Origin: Candidatus Streptomyces philanthi
GTDB taxonomy: Bacteria > Actinomycetota > Actinomycetes > Streptomycetales > Streptomycetaceae
NCBI GenBank assembly: GCA_018114805.1
Contig: CP073042.1
Location: 930,001 to 994,000 of the forward strand
DNA length: 64,000 nucleotides
Direction: 5' to 3'
Shown one piece after another: positions 54,472-64,000 of this stretch. A program made the translations under genes and the position numbers. Below the pieces are notes generated by a model. It saw nothing but the letters and a program-made list of their open reading frames with translations, ran no database searches and was not told where the DNA came from. Within the stretch, counting starts at the first letter, position 1, and each line of letters begins with the position of its first letter.

Positions 54472-54483
54472 AAAGCTAGCTTT
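54472..54483. promoter_or_regulatory. Palindrome overlapping the ArsR/MFS operon start
   Basis: AAAGCTAGCTTT is a perfect 12-bp palindrome 5 nt upstream of the ATG, where it would overlap the promoter or 5' end of the mRNA. This A+T-rich site in a G+C-rich genome is a likely operator for the ArsR-like protein. Confidence 0.7.
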
Positions 54484-54654
54484 GGAAAGGTTTCTCTACC
54501 ACGGCCCGTACAGGGGTCATGCGCATACCAAAGGGGACGACACCTGGCGGCCAGCAGATGAATCTCTGGTGTTGGCCCAGCCAAGCGGGCACGGAGTACG
54601 AACGTCCTTCGTAGATTTCTCGCATCCCTGTACGACCATGTGTGCGAGGTTGCT

Positions 54655-56150
54655 GTGGCAGTCCCTGACACCGAGACGATCCTGGCAGCCGCCGGCCTGG
54701 TGCTGACCGGCGCGGTCTGGGCAGTGGAACGCTTCCTTCCCGGCCGCAAACGCATCGGCTACCGGGTGCAGATGGACACAGCGGTCAGCATGAACCCTCA
54801 GGCCGCTCACGACATCGTGCAGCTTCGGCTGCTGTTGAACGAGCAGGAAGTCACGGACGCCACCGTGGCGTTGCTGCGGATCGAGAACGACGGCAGCAAG
54901 GACATCGTTCGCCACGACTACCAGGAACCGCTCGTCGTCGAGTTCCCCGGCCGCACGATCCAGGCGGTGACGGTTACCGAGACCGACGCCTCGCTGCGTT
55001 CGATGCTGACGCGCAACAGCGGGTTGCGGGTGGCGGGCGACCAGCTCACCCTGCCCAAAGTGCCGCTCAACCGCAGGGACCACTTCAAGCTCCTCGTCCT
55101 GCTGACCGGGGACGGCGATCGGGTGACGATGGGTGGTTTCCTGAGCGGCGGCTCCATCCGGCGCAACGCGCAGCGCCGCGGTCCCAGCAAGCTGAGCCTC
55201 GCCCTGGGCGGGGTGTTCATCATCCTGATGGGCCTGCTCGGTGGCTTGCTTATTCGCAACTCCGACGATGAAGCGGCTAATCCGGTCTGCGCGTCGGGCG
55301 AGTTGGTCATCGACGGTTCGACCGCCTTCGCCAAGCCGATGAAGGCCATCGCCAACGACTACCAGAAGCAGTGCCCAGGGGCCGAGATCAAAGTGCGCGA
55401 GAACGGCAGCCTGAACGGGCTCAGGAACCTGAGCCGCGCCGGCCGCGACGACCCCGACCACCAGCAGGCCTTCATCGCCATGGCGGACGTCCGGGCCCCG
55501 AAGATCAACGGCTACAAGGATCTGATCGCGCACCGACCAGTCAGCGTCGTCCCGCTCAGCGTGGTGGTCAACGGTGGGAGTGGCGTCAAGAACCTCACCA
55601 CGGAACAACTGCGTGGCATATTCAGCGGCAAACACACCAACTGGAAGGGCGTGGGCGGCAAGAACCTGCCGATCAGCCTGGTCAGCTGCGACTCCCAGTC
55701 TGGCACCCGCATCACCTTCGAACGGGAAGTACTGGAGGGGGTACCCACCGGCCAGCTCGTCGGGCTTTCCGACTGCACCACCCGGGTCAACCAACAGTCC
55801 TCCCGCTCCGGGCACTGTGAGGCATCGGACACGGAGTCCGCCTTGGACACCATCGATCGGGTGCCGGGGGCGATCGGCTACGCGGAAACCTACTCCGCGA
55901 GCTCCCGCCCTGACGTCACCGCTGTCCAACTCAACGGGAAGACACCAGAGATCGCACTGGACAAGCCGGACACCTACTCGTTCTGGGCGACCGAGCGCCT
56001 CTACACTTACCGAGAGCCCCGCGACGGCTCCCTGACCGCCAAGTTCCTGACCTTCATGAACGGCGCGAACGCCGAGGTGCTGTTGGGGGCGCACCGGCAC
56101 CCCCCTGCTCCGCGAAGGAGAACTACTACTCCCACGCCTGCGCCCTCTGA
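54655..56150 (+). pseudogene. Membrane-anchored PstS-like substrate-binding protein, C-terminus shifted
   Basis: From GTG 54655 (GAGG site): a first hydrophobic segment (TILAAAGLVLTGAVWAVERF), an ~130-residue cytoplasmic beta-rich domain, a membrane helix (LSLALGGVFIILMGLLGGLL, about residues 179-199) and then an extracellular type-2 periplasmic-binding fold similar to PstS: ELVIDGSTAFAKPMKAIANDYQ, with SCDSQSGTRITFEREVL. A G lost in the run at about 56085-56089 removes the natural ending (LLGGAPAPPCSAKENYY to HACAL, TGA 56148-56150). As sequenced, the frame runs on to 56793 antisense to comEC. Most of the protein is intact. Role suggested: ligand sensing at the membrane rather than ABC transport, as no transporter genes are adjacent. 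Confidence 0.72.
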
Positions 56151-58687
56151 TCGACGCCCGTGGCACACCACCGGCTCCGGTGATGGCCACCGCGCCGTCG
56201 ACATCGGTACGCAGCACCCGCGCCCCCTGCTCGCGCAGCGCAGCCACGGTGCGCGGGGCCGGATGGCCGTACGGGTTGTCCGCACCGCACAAGATGAGCG
56301 CCAGTCGAGGGCGCAGGCGGCGCAGCAACTCGTGATCCTGATGACGCGATCCGTGGTGCGCGACCTTCAGTACGTCGACCGGTCCGAGGGTTGGGTGGGC
56401 TGCCAGCAGGGCCCGCTGCGCCGTCGGTTCCAGGTCTCCGAGGAGCAGCAGGGTCAGCCCGGCCATGCGAACGAGCAGGGTGACGCTGGCATCGTTCGCG
56501 CCGGTGACGGCACTCGCGTCGGCCGTGTCGGCACCATCGAAGAGGGCCGGGGCACCTCCCGGGTTCGCGGTGCCGGGCACGTCCGTCGGCGCCGTCCCGG
56601 ACGTCACACCTGGGGGCCACAGCACCTGCCAGGAAAGGCCGCTGGTGCGACGCCGCTCAGCCGGTACCGCTTCGAGCTGCTGCACACCGGCCTTCGACAC
56701 CGCCCTACGGACGAACGCGGCCTGCCCCGGAGGCTCCCGCAGACTCGTGGTCTCCACAGCGCCCACGGCCCGGCCACGCAGCACACCTGGTAGGCCCGCC
56801 ACGTGATCCGCGTGGAAGTGCGTCAACACCAGCAGCGGAATCCGCACGATGCCCAGGTCCCGCATGCAGCGGTCCACCGCGCCGGGGTCCGGGCCAGCGT
56901 CGACGACCACCGCCGTGCCCTCGCCGGCGGCCAGCACCAGCGCGTCGCCCTGCCCCACGTCGCACGCCACCAAGCGACACGATGACGACCATGACCCCGG
57001 CCAACGCCAGCGCGTCGCCCCAACTGCCCGGCCAGCTCACGCCGGACCCCGGCAGCCCAGCGCCCGTGCGGGACACCGAGGCCAACCACTCCACCGGCCA
57101 GGCGGCGCACCAGGACAGGCCCACCGCGAGGGGCGGAGCCAGCGGCCCCACGGCCAAGGCTGCGAAGCCGAGAACGGTCGCAGGTGCGATCGCCAACTCG
57201 GCCAGCAGGTTGCAGGGGATCGCGACCAGGCTCACTCGTGCCGCCAACACCACGACCACCGGGGCACACACCGCTTGCGCCGAGGCCGCCGCGGCCAGCA
57301 CCTCCGCCAGCCGTCCCGGCACGCCACGGGCCCGCAGCACGGCGCTCCACCGCGGGGCGATGGTGAGAAGCGCGCCCGTGGCCAGGACGGACAGGAGGAA
57401 GCCATTACTACGAGCCAACCACGGGTCGTACAGCAGCAGGGCCAGTACGGCAGCGGCAAGCGCGGGCAGGAGCGTCCGGCGGCGTCCTGTCCCAATGGCG
57501 ATCAGAGTGATCAGCCCGCAGGCAGCAGCCCGTAACACGCTCGGCTCGGGGCGGCGCACCACCACGAAACCCAGGGTCAGCACGCCGCCGAGCAGTGCGG
57601 TCAGCCGGAGCGGCACCCCGAGTCGAGCGACGAGTCCGCGCCGCTCGGCCCTCCCCGCCACGTGCGGCGGCCCGATGAGCAAGGCCAACACGATCGACAG
57701 GTTGCTTCCGGAAACGGCCAACAGGTGCGTCATGTCGGTGGCCCGGAACGCTTCGTCGAGGTCGGGTGGCACCCGTGAGGTGTCACCTACGACGAGGCCC
57801 GGCAGCAGCGCTCTCGCATCGGCGCTCAGCCCGTCGGAGGCGGCCCGAAGACCGGCGCGCAGCCGCCCCGCCGTGCGCTGGAGGTCGCTCGGTCCGGCGA
57901 GCACCAGAGGTGGACGCTCGTCATCGGTGCGCAGCACAGCCGCAACGCGGTCTCCGTCGCGAGTCGGTGGCACCACTCGTGCGCGCACCCGCAGCCGTGT
58001 CGATGGCAGGAGTTCTCGCCACCGCGCGTCCGCCGTCGTGGATGGCTCACCGGTGCCGCGCGAACCACCCGGGTCCGAACGCTCGCTTCCCACTGCCTCG
58101 GCTTCGCCACCTGTTGCCCCGGCTTCGCCGTGCGCCGCCGATGCCTCACCCGCCCGGGCCGTGCCACGCAGGTCAACGATCAGCAGAACCGGCGTGCGCG
58201 TGCGCACGACGCACTGGACTCGGCCGCCGCCTGCCCGGCGGGTTGGCGTGTGTTCTGCCGCCCTGACCCTGGTCGCCACGGCATCGATGGCGAGGGCCGG
58301 CGGGGTGGACGCCGGGCCGCGCACCCGGGGCCTGATCAGACGCGGGTCGCCTGTGACGGTGAGGCCGACCTCCGCCTCGGCGTGCTCTTGGGCGAGCTTG
58401 GGGATGGGCCCTCGGTGGCTGTCCGCCGCGTGGAGAGCCGCGACGGCGGCCGTCGCACTAGCGCACAGCAACGCGATCACCACTGCGGCCGCAGTCCCCG
58501 CCCGCAGGCGAGCCCTTGCCGCCCCCGTCCGACTCAGGGTGCCCGGCCGTCGGCTCAGGCGCCATGTGACGCCCAGCAACACCGCAGCGGTGGCGAGGGC
58601 CCCGACACAGCAGGCCGTGACCGACATCGTGTCTGCCTCAAGTGCCAGGGCGGCGGCCAGCCATGCCGCCAACACGGGCGGGATCAA
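56126..58687 (-). pseudogene. comEC: ComEC-like DNA uptake channel protein, multiply disrupted
   Basis: Competence protein ComEC: a membrane channel for single-stranded DNA with an OB-like domain (VGDTSRVPPDLDEAFRATDMTHLLAVSGSNLS, the competence motif) and a C-terminal MBL domain (MVACDVGQGDALVLAAGEG, THFHADH, VLKVAHHGSRHQDH). The N-terminus is shifted: the upstream part SHHDEQARRPPRLSARQRGAE...LALGAVRA is in another frame, a base missing at about 58702. After VMVVIVSL the last transmembrane segment and linker (~25-30 residues in homologues) are gone, and the MBL domain follows in another frame at about 56975. The end is also uncertain: TAG 56126 is reached only in a third frame. Non-functional as sequenced. 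Confidence 0.8.
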
Positions 58688-58928
58688 CCGCAGGTCAGCC
58701 GGGCCCTCACCGCCCCGAGTGCTAGCTGGAAGCTCGCGTCGGTTCGGCGCTCCGCCCCTCTCTGCCGCGCCGATAGTCGTGGTGGCCGTCGTGCTTGCTC
58801 GTCGTGGTGGCTTGTGACCGCACAGTCGACGCGGGGACCGCGCTGGCCGCTACCTGGGGCGGCCCGTTGGGTGTCGGGGTTCTGCGGGTTGACCCGTCGT
58901 GGGCCCGCCTCCCGGACCTCGTGGCGGG

Positions 58929-59646
58929 TCATGGTTGAACGAGGGGGGTAGATCGGCGAACCGCTTGTCACCGATACCGGTCACTTCGCGCAGTTCCTCA
59001 ACGGAGCCGAACCCGCCGTGCTGGTCCCGGTAGTCGAGAATGTGGCGCGCGAGGACGGGGCCCACCCCGGGAAGGCCGTCAAGCTGCTCGGCTGTCGCGG
59101 TGCTCAGACTGACGGGGGACCCGGCCGTACCTCCAGCCGTGGCTCCGGCGCTGGAACCCGTCGCGAGACCCGACGCACCGGTGCTGGGCGTTCCGTTTCC
59201 GCCGGCAGATGACGCGCCGCTCACCGGCGCGCCACCTGCGCCCGGCCTGACACCGACCGCGATCTGTTCCCCATCGACGAGCACCCGCGCGCGGTTCAAC
59301 TCGCTGAGTCGCACACCAGGCTCGGCTCCCCAGCCGCCGTGATCGCATCAGCCACACGCGAACCCGCTGACAGTCGACGCACACCCGGCTCGCGCACCTT
59401 GCCCGCCACATCGACCACAACGATCCGACCCGCACCCGCGCGGGGCGTCGCCGTGTGATCCATGCCCGGCTCTTGAGGGCCCAACACCGGCTTCGCGCGC
59501 GGCTGCTCGGGAGGCGCGCTCACCGTTTCCGGGCGTCCGGTCCAGAAGTGGTGCACAGCCATGGCCACCGCCACCAGCAGCACCACGACCACCGCGAGCA
59601 GCGCCTTGGGGCGAATGGCGCACCGTTCTTGGAGCCACAACGGCAA
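58929..59646 (-). pseudogene. comEA: ComEA-like DNA-binding competence protein, frameshifted
   Basis: ComEA: membrane-anchored double-strand-DNA receptor. A membrane helix (KALLAVVVVLLVAVAMAVHHFW) leads to an SLBB-like domain (GRIVVVDVAGKVREPGVRRLSAGSRVADAI). A missing G at about 59329 shifts the frame before RLSELNRARVLVDGEQIAVG. Then a Gly/Ser/Thr-rich linker leads to the helix-hairpin-helix pair LSTATAEQLDGLPGVGPVLARHILDYRDQHGGF...TGIGDKRFADL. A further missing base at about 58949 displaces the natural end (LVQP, TGA 58929-58931), so the open frame runs to 58850. It is 5' of comEC as usual. Confidence 0.8.
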
Positions 59647-59650
59647 TCGT

Positions 59651-60739
59651 TCAAAACCACCAGGCGCAGGTCACGCACGCGCGGACCAAGGCCGGGACGG
59701 CCCTGCGGGGTGGCTGGTCAGCGCTCCCCGCCGACCCGTCCATCGGACTCCGCTTCCTCAGTGAGCGTACGGCCGCCCGGCACGTACGACGCGCGCCCGC
59801 CACGCTCGGCGAGGAGGTCCCCCACACCCACGCTCGTGTCCCTCCGCGCAACGGTCTGGTCAGCCGAGCTGTCGCCGCGGTGGTCACAGTCGAAGGGAGC
59901 GCCGTCGGCGAAGTCGTCATCGCGCCCCCTGCTTCTCTCGCCCGCACGCAGCGTGGACGTACGCACTGCCTCCTCCGCGCTCCAGTCCCATCGCTCGTGC
60001 CACCCGACGAAGCTGAAGTCGTTCTTCGGGGCATGACGCGGGCGCCCGCCGGGGCGGCGTGCCACCCTGACCGTGCCCCGTCAACGTCATCGGCGGTTCC
60101 CCAGATGCCGAGGTCATCCGCGATCGGTTGCCCTACTCGCGAAGCGGGCCCCCACCGCGTGGGCCCCGTCGCGGCCACCACCGTCGCCCCAGACGACGCG
60201 TTCGTTCGCATCGGCTCCTCCCCACGTCGCGAATCCGTCTCCGCCCTCCCCCCGACTGACCGCGCCGCCGCTGACACGGTGCTCGCGGCGTGAGGAGCTG
60301 GCTCGCCCCCAGGCGATCCAGCCACCGAGTTCGTGCGAGGTGGCCCGCTTCCGGCCTCATCGCCCGACCCTGGCGACTTGGGGCCAGCCACCGTCCCGGT
60401 CGCGAAGGGCCTGGCACGACCTGGACCCCCGGTCAGGGTTGGCGCTGGTTCTGCCCGTTCCCACCCGGACTCCGGCCGTCCATCAGCTGGACGCCCCACC
60501 TCGCCAGACTCCGTTCCCGGGAGGCCCGGGCTCAGCAGACCGGAAGCTCGCGTACGCCCCACTCCGCTGCCCGGCGCCCGTTTCCGTCGCCTGCCACGCT
60601 GGCTGCGAGGGGCGCTGGTGGACGGCGCGGGCCCCCGTGGCCCGAGGCCCAGGAGCCGCTTCGACGCTCCGTGAGCGCCAGAACTGCCGCGCAGCCCACC
60701 CATGAGCCCAATGCTCACTTTCCGTGTTCGATTGCTCAT
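59651..60739 (-). other. Open frame probably forming the decayed N-terminal extension of ComEA
   Basis: From ATG 60739 (MSNRTRKVSIGLMGGLRGSSG) a frame stays open to 59651 with Pro/Gly/Ser/Arg-rich composition and no recognisable fold. Streptomyces ComEA proteins have such a low-complexity cytoplasmic N-terminus that ends just before the membrane helix. A piece in another frame (about 59718-60065: DLLAERGGRASYVPGGRT) looks more protein-like, so more frameshifts are likely here. Coding status is uncertain. Confidence 0.4.
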
Positions 60740-61050
60740 GTCGATCGACGGTAAAGGCCCGCCAACAATCCCGCTGAGACTTCCTGCGATCCGTGGATAA
60801 CCTCAGCCCTGTGGAAAACTCGGTCACCCGGGCGAGCGCATTCAAGCTCGGCAACTACCTTTGCAGCCAGGCGTGTTGCTTTACTCATGACGTGGCGCGG
60901 TGCTGAGACCTTCGGAGCTGGCGACGGCGAGCGTGGATGGACAGGGGTGGGGCACCCAGCCGGCATGCGTGATCATTCCTCGGCTTCACAGCAGGCCACA
61001 CGATTCAGCCTGATTACAGTGAGTGAGTAAGGGGGTGAGAGGAGAGGATT
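60740..61050. other. 311-nt intergenic region before the comEA block
   Basis: This likely contains the promoter of the comEA-comEC unit on the minus strand. It is less G+C-rich than its surroundings. No supported gene; two GTGGATAACC/GTGGAAAACTC-like segments (about 60792-60818) are seen but are single occurrences and not a DnaA-box array. Confidence 0.4.
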
Positions 61051-61680
61051 TCACCATGTGTCTGCGGGCGAGGGGCGCACCTGTGGAGCAGGGGTCGTCC
61101 AACTACCCAGCATGCGCAGGGCTTCGGCTGTGGCCGAGCCAGGCTCCACGTTGTAGACGCACAGGGTTTGGTCCGGATCGCCGGGGGTCTGGAAGGACTC
61201 GTACGAGAAGTGGTGGTGACCGGCGACGGGGTGTCGATAGGACTTGGTGCCGTGGGTGCGACGCAGGACACGGTGGTCGTTCCACCAGGCCGTGAACTCC
61301 GGGAGCACAGGGTGAGTTCCCCTACGAGATCGGCGAGCCGTCGATCGTGGGGATGGCGCCCCGCTTCGAGGCGGAGTACGGCGACCGTCTCAGCAGCGAA
61401 CTGCTCCCAGTCCACCACACGGTCCCGGGCTCCCGGGTCGAGGAGGTAGTAGCGAGCAAGGTTGCGTTGTGGGACGGGCAGGGCGTCGAAGTTGGTGAGC
61501 ACTTCGCGTGCCAGCCGGTTAGCGGTCAGAACGTCGGTGCGCCGACCAAGGATGAAGGTGAGGACTGGTCCAGAGTGTGGAGCATGAGGTGCAGGCCGGG
61601 GCGGACTCGCTGGGGTCCTGCGGTGGAACGTCGAGAGAGGGTGGGGCGCGCGAGGAGGTCGGCAAGGTGCTCGCGCACCG
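61051..61680 (-). pseudogene. Remnant of an XRE-family (MmyB-type) regulator, HTH lost
   Basis: The C-terminal MmyB-like ligand domain is recognisable in pieces: ILGRRTDVLTANRLAREVL (about 61480-61560), LTNFDALPVPQRNLARYYLLDP and DRRLADLVGELTL. After another frameshift comes LPEFTAWWNDHRVLRRTHGTKSYRHPVAGHHHFSYESFQ and QTLCVYNVEPGSATAEALRMLGSW, ending at 61051. At least two frame changes are needed, and the N-terminal helix-turn-helix is missing: the sequence meets an SDR fragment at about 61685. In other Streptomyces this regulator is divergent from a short-chain dehydrogenase gene. Confidence 0.7.
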
Positions 61681-61689
61681 CGAGTTCAG

Positions 61690-61980
61690 TTGGCTGCCGA
61701 CCGGGTGGCAGCCGAACTCGGAGGGGTGGATCTGTTGTGCAACGACGCGGGCCTGGTGTTGCCCGCGCCCATCGAGGACCTGGCGACTGACCAGTGGCAG
61801 CGCCAGATCGACATCAACATCACCGGGGTGATGAACGTCAGCGGGGCGTTCACCTCACAGTTGGTGGCGTCGGCGCGTGTACGCGGTGTGGCCGACCTGA
61901 TCAACACCTCGTCCATCGCAGCCCAGAACATCTTCCCCAACTTCGCGGTCTACTCGGGCACCAAGGCGTACGTCACGCAT
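61690..61980 (+). pseudogene. Fragment of a short-chain dehydrogenase/reductase
   Basis: The internal part of an SDR enzyme: VAAELGGVDLLCNDAGLVLPAPIED (NNAG-type motif, here NDAG), TDQWQRQIDINITGVMNV, then DLINTSSIAAQNIFPNFAVYSGTKAYV with the catalytic Ser-Tyr-Lys (S...YxxxK). The NAD(P)-binding N-terminus (TGxxxGIG) and everything after the active site are missing; the frame goes on into Pro-rich non-SDR sequence. Truncated at both ends, so non-functional. It joins the regulator remnant head to head. The following 61981-62273 is Pro/Thr-rich, with no supported gene. Confidence 0.75.
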
Positions 61981-62273
61981 CCGCTGCCTACCTTCCCACC
62001 ACTCGCCCACCCGACCGCCCCGGCCGCGCAGTCACCCGACCCGAGCCGGCCGCCCACCCCTCGTCCACCCGGTACCCGACCGCGAAGCATCCGGCCGTGC
62101 GGCACTCAGCCGCTCACACCCAACCACCCCGCCACCTCCAGCCACCCCCGCTACCCGCATTGCCCGACGCCAGCCAGCAGAGGCCGCGCACCACAACCCT
62201 GGGACAGGAGGCCGCCCTCAACACCACAACCGACCCGAGAGCAAGCTTCCGGAAGGCTAGGCGCTCGTCGAAC

Positions 62274-63119
62274 TCAGCGTGGTGAGACGACCGCGCCGAG
62301 TAGGCCCGGCCCCGTGTGGGCGCCGATGACCGCGCCTACCTCGCTGACGTGCAGTTCCACCAGGCCGGGCACCCGTGCGTCCAGGCGTTGCGCGAGTTGC
62401 TCGGCGCGCTCACCGGCCGCCAGGTGGTGCACGGCGATGTCGACCTCCTGTACGCCCGAGCGTTCCACCACGATCTCCTCCAGACGGGCGATGGCCTTGG
62501 ACGCGGTGCGCACCTTCTCACGCAACTCGATACGCCGCTCGTCGAGTTGGAGCAGCGGCTTGACGGCCAGGGCCGACCCCAACAGGGCCTGTGCGGCGCC
62601 GATGCGTCCGCCCCGGCGGAGATAGTCCAACGTGTCGACATAGAAATAGGCGGAGGTGCCTACGGCACGCTTCTCGGCGGCGGCCACTGCCTCGTTCATG
62701 GTGCCGCCCGCTGCCACGGCCTCAGCGGCCGCCAAGGCGCAGAAGCCGAGCGCCATGGCCACCATGCTCGTATCGATCACGCGCACGGGGACGGGCGCAC
62801 CCTGTGCGGCGAGAAGTGCCGCGTCGTATGTGCCGGAGATCTCGGACGACAGGTGGAGGGAGATGATGCCGTGGGCACCGGCGTCGGCGGCCCGTTGGTA
62901 TGCGGCGGCGAACGTTGCCGGGCTCGGCCTGGAGGTCGTGACCGGGGTCCGCTTCTGGAGTGCGTGGGCAACGGAGCGGGCGGAGATCTCGGTGCCCTCT
63001 TCCAACGCCTCGTTGCCGAGCACCACCATCAGGGGGACCGCGGTGATGTGATGTCGCTCCATCGCCTGCTGCGGCAAGTAGGCCGTGGAATCGGTGATGA
63101 TGGCGACATGGCGGGACAT
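62274..63119 (-). CDS. DegV family fatty-acid-binding protein
   Basis: DegV/FakB-type protein of 281 residues that binds a fatty acid and, in FakB proteins, presents it to a kinase for phosphorylation. N-terminus MSRHVAIITDSTAYLPQQAM with ITDSTA. Further conserved parts: HGIISLHLSSEISGTYDAAL, RVIDTSMVAMALGF and YFYVDTLDYLRRGGRIGAAQALLG. ATG 63119 is chosen; an upstream GTG would add 18 residues. Intact. No adjacent fakA kinase in this window. Role in Streptomyces not established. Confidence 0.92.
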   Translation of the reverse strand: MSRHVAIITDSTAYLPQQAMERHHITAVPLMVVLGNEALEEGTEISARSVAHALQKRTPVTTSRPSPATFAAAYQRAADAGAHGIISLHLSSEISGTYDAALLAAQGAPVPVRVIDTSMVAMALGFCALAAAEAVAAGGTMNEAVAAAEKRAVGTSAYFYVDTLDYLRRGGRIGAAQALLGSALAVKPLLQLDERRIELREKVRTASKAIARLEEIVVERSGVQEVDIAVHHLAAGERAEQLAQRLDARVPGLVELHVSEVGAVIGAHTGPGLLGAVVSPR

Positions 63120-63301
63120 GCTTCGCAGGCTATCGGTGGCTGGCCAGTGCCGATAGCTGGGGGTGATCGGCACCGGTCACGACTCCGCTGCCGGGTTACG
63201 AGAGGGCACGCGGGGAGAGCCGGCGCGGGTTCCGCTTGCGCCGTCGGGCGTGGCTTCGGCGCTCATGTGGTGTTCTCCGGACGGGCGGCCTGCTGCCAGG
63301 G

Positions 63302-64000
63302 TTAGGTCTTCCGGAGCCTGGGATCTTCGGCCGTCAGGGCCCGTGGGCCAGGGGCGTCTGTCTCCTCCACGCCGTCATCCGGAGCGCGACCATCCGAAGC
63401 GTGCGGCCGCGACCCGGCCTCCGGCCCCGGACCCGCACTGGCCGCTGCGGTCGTGCCGGGCTGCTGCCTGGGCCTCTCGCTCGACGGGCCGGCCGCTGAC
63501 GGCCCGGCCGCTGGCGCGCCCGCGGGTCCGATCCGACCGCTCGTTCCGAAGGGGGCACCGGTTCCCGTAGCGGCGTCGGCTGCTCGGTCGATCTCCTCGG
63601 CCAGGCGCTCGGACCGCCAGTGCCGCAGGGCGGCGGCCTCCATCTGGATCTGACTGTCCAGGTCCGCGAGGTCGTCCTCGGCGAAGCGGCCAGCCCGGTC
63701 CTGGATCGCCCAGCGCAGCGAATCGGCGGAGCGCGTCACCCGCTCCGTGCGCTCACGCAGCTCCGGCAGGCGCGCGGCGATACGGCTGCGGTCGGGCTCG
63801 GCCTCCAGACGTCGCAGGTCGTCGTCCACGTCGTGGCCGTGCGTGCTGAGCCGCTCGAAGAGCGCCAGCGACTCGGAGAGCGAGGCGTCCTCGGTAGCGG
63901 CAGCGTCCAGTGCCTCCCGGGTCGCACGCATCGATGTGCGCAGCGAGATCCGCAGCTCGGCGATCTCCGCCACGGGGCCGAGCTGCGTGTACTGCTTAGC
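63302..64000 (-). CDS. Coiled-coil protein, C-terminal part (cut by window edge)
   Basis: The frame is open from the window edge: AKQYTQLGPVAEIAELRISLR. The visible ~225 residues are a charged helical region with heptad patterns (ERLSTHGHDVDDDLRRLEAEPDRSRIAARLPELRERTERV, DLADLDSQIQMEAAALRHWRSERLAEEIDRAAD), then a Gly/Pro/Ala-rich tail ending TAA or equivalent at 63302. No enzyme motif is visible. A GTG at 63973 could be the start, but the frame upstream looks coding (KQYTQLGP), so I treat it as partial. Function unknown. Confidence 0.6.
   Translation of the reverse strand, partial: AKQYTQLGPVAEIAELRISLRTSMRATREALDAAATEDASLSESLALFERLSTHGHDVDDDLRRLEAEPDRSRIAARLPELRERTERVTRSADSLRWAIQDRAGRFAEDDLADLDSQIQMEAAALRHWRSERLAEEIDRAADAATGTGAPFGTSGRIGPAGAPAAGPSAAGPSSERPRQQPGTTAAASAGPGPEAGSRPHASDGRAPDDGVEETDAPGPRALTAEDPRLRKT

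Noticed and set aside
59651..60739. A distinct 363-aa protein gene
   Set aside because: Low-complexity composition and position fit the ComEA N-terminal tail; not supported as a separate gene.
60792..60818. DnaA-box-like GTGGATAAC segments suggesting an origin
   Set aside because: Only one or two near matches, no cluster, and no dnaA/dnaN nearby.

Overview
The window is very G+C-rich, uses G/C at almost every third codon position, has frequent GTG starts, and carries a gene order that is standard for Streptomyces: glyS-znuACB-zur-uppS-recO, leuA with a metalloprotease, phoH-ybeY-era, hrcA-dnaJ, hemW, lepA-rpsT-holA and comEC-comEA. It is chromosomal core DNA of a Streptomyces or a close relative. 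I see no rRNA, tRNA, CRISPR array, prophage or insertion sequence.

Layout. 0-7.2 kb: glyS (cut by the window edge), a zinc uptake operon under Zur with its regulator, then uppS, recO and a threonine-dehydratase-like gene. 7.7-14.7 kb: accessory genes, including a flavin/PLP oxidase-like gene, a TetR regulator, a NarL-type two-component pair and an MMPL transporter. 14.7-20.3 kb: a TerB-like protein, leuA with a leucine-rich leader peptide and attenuator, a thermolysin-family protease with an emfourin-like inhibitor gene, and an acetyltransferase. 20.4-27.2 kb: the phoH-ybeY-hemolysin-deaminase-era block and a PfkB sugar kinase. 27.4-30.1 kb: a hydrolase, a ricin-type lectin and ribonuclease Z. 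30.1-38.3 kb: HIT, a lipoprotein, rsmE, a nitronate monooxygenase-like gene, dnaJ and hrcA behind a CIRCE operator, an MBL-fold gene, a DUF3097 gene and a Uma2 gene. 38.5-46.8 kb: hemW, a large SpoIIE-type phosphatase, an acyl-CoA ligase and lepA. 47-54.5 kb: rpsT, an SGNH hydrolase, holA, and an ArsR-like/MFS pair. 54.6-64 kb: a PstS-like membrane protein, comEC and comEA, a collapsed regulator/SDR pair, degV and the end of a coiled-coil protein.

The main feature is the amount of gene disruption. About twenty genes carry one or more 1-2 nt frameshifts or an in-frame TAG, and others have internal deletions. Nearly all core genes (glyS, znu, zur, uppS, recO, leuA, era, ybeY, hrcA, dnaJ, hemW, lepA, rpsT, holA) are intact. 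Many lesions sit in G or C runs, so uncorrected sequencing error is possible. Yet uniform error should also hit the intact core genes, and a few lesions (an internal deletion in the ArsR-like gene, a collapsed divergent gene pair, a lost ComEC segment) are not base-calling errors. Ongoing gene loss under relaxed selection, as reported for some insect-associated Streptomyces, fits well but is an inference.

Regulation is unusually readable here: two tandem Zur boxes before znuA, a leader-peptide attenuator before leuA, CIRCE before hrcA, a palindrome over the start of the ArsR-like gene and one before the acyl-CoA ligase, plus several clear hairpin terminators.
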